The position numbers and the translations under genes were made by a program. 19,151 nucleotides of DNA, taken from assembly GCA_900541785.1 (NCBI GenBank), contig UQKY01000045.1:1-19151 (forward strand), in the 5' to 3' direction. A model generated the notes under the pieces. It did not search any database, had not been told where the DNA came from, and saw nothing but the letters and a program-made list of their open reading frames with translations. Numbering within the stretch: position 1 is the first letter of the stretch; the number at the start of each line of letters is the position of its first letter. This DNA is from an uncultured Collinsella sp. (GTDB taxonomy: Bacteria > Actinomycetota > Coriobacteriia > Coriobacteriales > Coriobacteriaceae). Shown here piece by piece: positions 16,135 through 19,151 of the stretch.

Positions 16135-17124
16135 TTAGAAGCACCAAGCGGGGAACACTGTGTAACTGCTCTCCGCAAAACCGCAGCTCCAGTCACCGTA
16201 GTTAACGACATAGCAAAAGTACTCGGGGTAAGCGGGGTAACCGAAAACCGGGAACACGGAGCGAGTCCAGTAATTAACGATTGACTCGGGCCTAGCCCCG
16301 GAATGGTTCGACTTCGTCACGCCTTTGGATTTGAAATACTCGTACTGGGAGCCATCGGAGGCGAGATCCCCGTAGACTTCAGTGCACGAGAGCAGGAAGA
16401 CTTTGTCGGTCGTAGCCGAGGGGGTGCCGGCGCTGGTGCCGGGGTTGCTGTCACCCTTGTTATCGGTCTTCTTCGTAACGGACTTCACCTTGGACCGAAA
16501 ATCGGACGGCATGAGGCTCCAAAGGTCACCGGTATTGAGACGACTGCGGAGCTCCGACTTCTCCCAGCCGTCGACGTTGGTGAACGTGGCGTTCATTCTT
16601 TGAGCGCCCATAACAGAGTTGGTTGCCTCGAACGTAAGACCGGCTTTGCACGAACCGTCGGCGAGGTCATCATGGTTGATGCCGATGATGCGGTACTCGA
16701 GCGTCTTGCCGTTCGTCAGCTTCATCGTAAACTTGGTGCCGGCATCCATCGCGGCCTTCGCCTTGGCGTATGCAGGCGAGGCCTCGCCCTTCGCCGCGAT
16801 GTCCTCGGCCACGGCCTTCTGCTCATCGAGTGTCCAGTCCTTCGCGTCCTTGGCGACGGCCGCCTGGACGGTCGCGGAATCGGCCCCAATGGAACCGCCA
16901 CCGGATGCTCCGCCGCCCTCGACGCCGCCGGTCGTCCCGCTGTTCACCGTGTTGCCGACCAGGTTGAACTGATTTCGGATGGCGCCGGCCACGCCGGGTC
17001 CGGCGAACACGATAACCAGGCCGATGATTGCGATAATCAGGACGTACTCGATGATTGACTGCCCTCGGAGAAGAGTACCTCTAGGAGATACCCCCCCCCG
17101 AAGGTCAATTGCCGCTGCATGCAT
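16135..17124 (-). CDS. Flp/type IVb pilin-like protein fused to a DUF6273-like domain
   Basis: A 329-residue predicted surface protein. Residues 1-21 are a short leader ending in Gly. GQSIIEY (21-27) matches the Flp prepilin cleavage motif (cut after Gly21, Glu at +5, Tyr at +6), followed by a hydrophobic helix to about 49. A Gly/Ser/Thr linker (63-80) and a charged helical spacer (81-128) lead to a domain with GWEKSELRSRLN (186-197), TDKVFLLS (239-246) and NYWTRS (284-289), which fits DUF6273. The end is rich in Tyr, Phe and Trp. ATG 17124 has GAAGGGAG just upstream; the frame is open back to 17487 without protein character. Nine G bases fall in codons 9-12, so expression may switch on and off. 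No tad/flp machinery lies in the window. Confidence 0.75.
   Translation of the reverse strand: MHAAAIDLRGGVSPRGTLLRGQSIIEYVLIIAIIGLVIVFAGPGVAGAIRNQFNLVGNTVNSGTTGGVEGGGASGGGSIGADSATVQAAVAKDAKDWTLDEQKAVAEDIAAKGEASPAYAKAKAAMDAGTKFTMKLTNGKTLEYRIIGINHDDLADGSCKAGLTFEATNSVMGAQRMNATFTNVDGWEKSELRSRLNTGDLWSLMPSDFRSKVKSVTKKTDNKGDSNPGTSAGTPSATTDKVFLLSCTEVYGDLASDGSQYEYFKSKGVTKSNHSGARPESIVNYWTRSVFPVFGYPAYPEYFCYVVNYGDWSCGFAESSYTVFPAWCF
17091..17099 (-). repeat. poly-G(9) tract, candidate phase-variation switch
   Basis: Nine consecutive C on the plus strand are nine G in the coding strand of the pilin-like gene, at codons 9-12. With nine G the frame from ATG 17124 is open. With eight G both nearby starts run into stops before the membrane helix. 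With ten G the first ATG hits TAG at codon 15, but the overlapping second ATG comes into frame. Homopolymers of this length at a 5' coding end are classic slipped-strand sites. Confidence 0.75.
17118..17124 (-). promoter_or_regulatory. two overlapping start codons in different frames (ATGCATG)
   Basis: On the minus strand ATG 17124 and ATG 17120 are offset by four bases, so they read different frames. The ribosome site GAAGGGAG ends 6 bases before the first and 10 bases before the second, so both are usable by spacing. The first is in frame with the pilin at nine G, the second at ten G. Confidence 0.55.
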
Positions 17125-17470
17125 TTGCGGCTCCCTTCGCTCAGGGTTTGCAGATACATCGCCGAGCGTAGGGCTATTCCAAAAAGTTGCACTGGTCTTG
17201 CCGCAGCGGCAACGATGACGGTAGGGGAGAAAACCGAGTGTCTTGGATGCAGTCAATTGCCCTCCCGAAGCCCTCGCACGGCTGCACCTCGTCGGTATAG
17301 AGGCGATTGTGGGTGCCCCCCTGTATCGCCCAATGTTTGACAATCTTGCTCGAGTTTCTTGCGTCGGGTTTGGCAGCTGAACCAAAGGCATAAAGCGCAG
17401 AGTATACTGACGTTCGCATGAGAAACAACGCGATTCGAACTGTCTGTTCACCCATGAGAAAGAATCGTCC
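17125..17470. other. divergent intergenic region
   Basis: About 346 bases separate the minus-strand pilin-like gene from the plus-strand gene starting at 17471, and should hold promoters for both. A perfect inverted repeat TTGCCGC-A-GCGGCAA lies at 17198-17212. A TATACT at 17403-17408 could be a -10 box for the plus-strand gene, but no good -35 precedes it. CATGAGAAA occurs twice (17417-17425 and 17453-17461). An 18-codon frame at 17418-17474 overlaps the next ATG by ATGA and could be a leader, but it lacks a clear ribosome site. Confidence 0.35.
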
Positions 17471-17833
17471 ATGAGCATATTCGACAAAGGTTTCGACCCG
17501 CTGCAGGAGATTCAGAGGGCCACTAAGACTGCCGGCGAGGCGACGGCCAGGATTGCCGAGGGGGCATCTGGGGTGGCGGTAGCGGCAGGCGCTGCGATTG
17601 CAGGCGCAACCACAACGGCGGGAGAAGCAGCGAGCAAGTTTGCCGAGGGGCGCCACCGGGGCAGCGACAGCAGCGAACGCGGCGATCGTGGACGCGGCGA
17701 CATCGGCGGGCGCTGCGATCGCAGGGGTGGCGGGCGGCGCGAAGGCCGTCCTCGACGAAAAAGAGGCCGAAAGACTCAAAGTGGAGAAGGCGGTGTACGC
17801 GTCCAAGGTCCAGGAAGCCCTGAGGGCGATTGA
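17471..17833 (+). pseudogene. 5' part of frameshifted Ala-rich gene
   Basis: This frame holds the likely true start of the gene that continues in another frame at 17652. ATG 17471 follows GAGAAAGAA, a weak ribosome site. Residues 1-60 (MSIFDKGFDPLQEIQ... to KFAEG) are amphipathic and rich in Ala, Gly and Thr. After the GGGG at 17647-17650 the translation turns Arg/Gly-rich (RHRGSDSSERGDRGRG) and ends at 17833, which looks like out-of-frame reading. Skipping one base there joins KFAEG to ATGAATAANAAIVDAA in the next frame, keeping the same Ala-rich style. An inserted base, a sequencing error or a programmed +1 shift would all explain it. Confidence 0.6.
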
Positions 17834-19121
17834 GGGCTCCCGCGCACAGGAGCTACTCGACTCATTCCAGGAGTCTCCGCTCCCGTTGACGGAAGCCAAT
17901 GCCGCCAAGGTGAAGTCAGCCTTCCCGATACCGAGGGAACAGACCGTCGTCTGGGCCGACGCCGAGTTCGACCTCAGGCCCAGCGGCATCGCCATGACCG
18001 AAAAGGGCGTCTACATCAAGGCGGACGCCGACGCGTTCGCCGTCCCGGGGAAGGAACAGAGGCAGTCCCGCCTTTTCTACTTCGAGTGGGCGTATTTCGA
18101 GCCCGGCTCCTTCGCCTCCGACGGTGAAAGCAACCTTGCGCTCACCGTCGACGAAGCGTGCCGGAGCCAGTTCGTATCCCGCTGCCAGGCGCTCCGCGGC
18201 CTCGAGGATGACCGCGCCGCCGGCAACGACAGCGAGCTTGCCACGGTGGGCGATGCGGCGGTCAAAGCCGCGACAGTCGCGGCGGCGGCGACCATCAACA
18301 GCAACGGGGAGGTCTTCGTCGAGCAACGTGCGGCGGTCAACAACCCTGCGGGCCACGGAGAACTTGCCGAGGAGGCGAACAGCATCATCGACAGGCTCCA
18401 GGGACACCAGGCCGAGATTCTGGGGAGGGACAACGCGAAGAACGGCCCCGACCGAAGTGTCGACGGAGTTCTGATCCAGACCAAGTACTACAAGACGGCA
18501 CGCGGCTCCCTCGAGGCATGCTTCGATTCGAGCAGCCATCAGTATCGATACCTCACAGAAGACCGCACGCCGATGCAGCTCGAAGTCCCGAAAGACCAGT
18601 ACCAGCAGGTGCTCCGCGGTTTTGAGAAGAAGATTAGCCAAGGCAAGGTCCCCGGCGTCAGCGACCCCAAGGACGCCGAGAAGATCGTCCGCAAGGGCAA
18701 GCTCACATACGATCAGGCGGTGAACCTCGCCAAGCCGGGAACGGCGGACTCGCTGAAGTATGACGCCGCGACCGGCGCGGTCACATGCTCCTGCGCATTC
18801 GGCCTGTCGTTTCTGGCGACGACGTTCATGGCGTACAGGGAAACCGGGGACATCACCGGTGCCGTCCAGGCGGGCATCGCTGCCGGCGTCCAGGTGTTCG
18901 GCCTGTCCTTTGCCCAGCATATGGTCGTCTCGCAGCTCTCCAGAACGGGGCTTTCCAACGCTTTGATGGCGCCCAGCCAGGCGGTGGTCGGCAAGCTCGG
19001 ATTCAAGGCGTCCGCCACAATCGTCAACGGCCTGCGCGCCCTTACGGGCAAGACCGCCATCAGCGGGGCGGCCGCTTCCAATCAGCTTGCGAAGATGCTG
19101 TGTTTCGTCAAGAGGATTTGA
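17598..19121 (+). CDS. putative PD-(D/E)XK-like, membrane-associated protein (main frame of frameshifted gene)
   Basis: The main open frame; the first codon here is a TTG without a ribosome site, so real translation probably enters from 17471 by a frame change near 17650. The restored product would be 549 residues. Using that numbering, an Ala-rich N-terminus leads to a charged middle. GHGELAEEA (Glu300/301 in a helix) is followed by GRDNAKNGPDRSVDGVLIQTKYY, with Asp327, Asp331, Gln336 and Lys338. This helix-Glu, strand-Asp, strand-QxK order resembles PD-(D/E)XK nucleases such as Mrr. Hydrophobic Gly-rich segments follow (about 437-455 and 463-481). I recall unnamed bacterial proteins with the same DNAKNG...IQTKY and VRKG motifs, but no function. 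It is complete at the C-terminus. Confidence 0.65.
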   Translation: MQAQPQRREKQRASLPRGATGAATAANAAIVDAATSAGAAIAGVAGGAKAVLDEKEAERLKVEKAVYASKVQEALRAIEGSRAQELLDSFQESPLPLTEANAAKVKSAFPIPREQTVVWADAEFDLRPSGIAMTEKGVYIKADADAFAVPGKEQRQSRLFYFEWAYFEPGSFASDGESNLALTVDEACRSQFVSRCQALRGLEDDRAAGNDSELATVGDAAVKAATVAAAATINSNGEVFVEQRAAVNNPAGHGELAEEANSIIDRLQGHQAEILGRDNAKNGPDRSVDGVLIQTKYYKTARGSLEACFDSSSHQYRYLTEDRTPMQLEVPKDQYQQVLRGFEKKISQGKVPGVSDPKDAEKIVRKGKLTYDQAVNLAKPGTADSLKYDAATGAVTCSCAFGLSFLATTFMAYRETGDITGAVQAGIAAGVQVFGLSFAQHMVVSQLSRTGLSNALMAPSQAVVGKLGFKASATIVNGLRALTGKTAISGAAASNQLAKMLCFVKRI

Positions 19122-19151
19122 GCAAAAAGAGCATCGGAAATTGAGCAGCCT

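Noticed and set aside
16135..16300. Aromatic-rich 3' end of the pilin-DUF6273 gene as a variable repeat of a diversity-generating retroelement.
   Set aside because: No reverse transcriptase gene and no template-repeat copy could be found in the window, and the aromatic residues fit an ordinary DUF6273-type end.
17337..17408. TTGACA (17337-17342) and TATACT (17403-17408) as one promoter.
   Set aside because: The two boxes are 60 bases apart, far too distant to pair, and neither has a good partner at 16-18 bases.
17174..17419. An 81-codon minus-strand frame starting MRTSVYSALYAFG, upstream of the pilin-like gene.
   Set aside because: It has somewhat protein-like composition, but no ribosome site and no recognisable family. 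It stays a remote possibility only.
17125..17487. Extension of the pilin-like gene upstream to ATG 17487 (450 residues in total).
   Set aside because: The extra 121 residues are Arg/Cys/Ser-rich without protein character, and a good ribosome site lies directly before ATG 17124.

Overview
The window is GC-rich and carries tightly packed, co-oriented housekeeping genes. Protein content and gene order (ScpA/ScpB, RluB, Cmk, PlsC, IspH, DUF512, Der, PlsY, GpsA) suggest a Gram-positive-type anaerobe of the class Coriobacteriia, most likely Collinsella or a close relative. This assignment is inferred from gene content, Actinobacteria-like GC and recalled protein style; no database search was made.

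Positions 1-15461 are one long plus-strand run of 16 genes with short gaps or overlaps: the C-terminus of an ABC-F ATPase, a small membrane protein, a site-2 protease-type membrane peptidase, ScpA and ScpB (chromosome condensation), RluB (23S rRNA pseudouridine synthase), cytidylate kinase, a PlsC-type acyltransferase, IspH (isoprenoids), a DUF512 radical-SAM/PDZ protein, Der (ribosome assembly GTPase), PlsY and GpsA (phospholipid start), Rpe (pentose phosphate), a NifS/IscS-type cysteine desulfurase, a NIF3-family protein, a coiled-coil zinc-ribbon protein and CoaBC (coenzyme A). PlsC, PlsY and GpsA together cover glycerol-3-phosphate supply and both acylations to phosphatidate. The desulfurase, NIF3 and zinc-ribbon genes are joined by two 4-bp ATGA overlaps.

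A tRNA-Pro(GGG) with encoded CCA and a strong terminator (15542-15660) close the housekeeping block. After it comes about 430 bp of lower-GC DNA without a convincing gene but with several inverted repeats.

The last 3 kb look accessory. A minus-strand gene (16135-17124) encodes a Flp/type IVb-pilin-like N-terminus fused through a Gly/Ser linker to a DUF6273-like domain. Its 5' coding end holds a run of nine G bases just after two overlapping start codons in different frames (ATGCATG). This is the layout of a slipped-strand phase-variation switch. Divergent from it lies a gene (17471-19121) split by an apparent one-base frameshift; its product has an Ala-rich N-terminus, a PD-(D/E)XK-like core (helix with Glu, then D...D...QTK) and hydrophobic C-terminal segments. 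These two genes are the most unusual part of the window.
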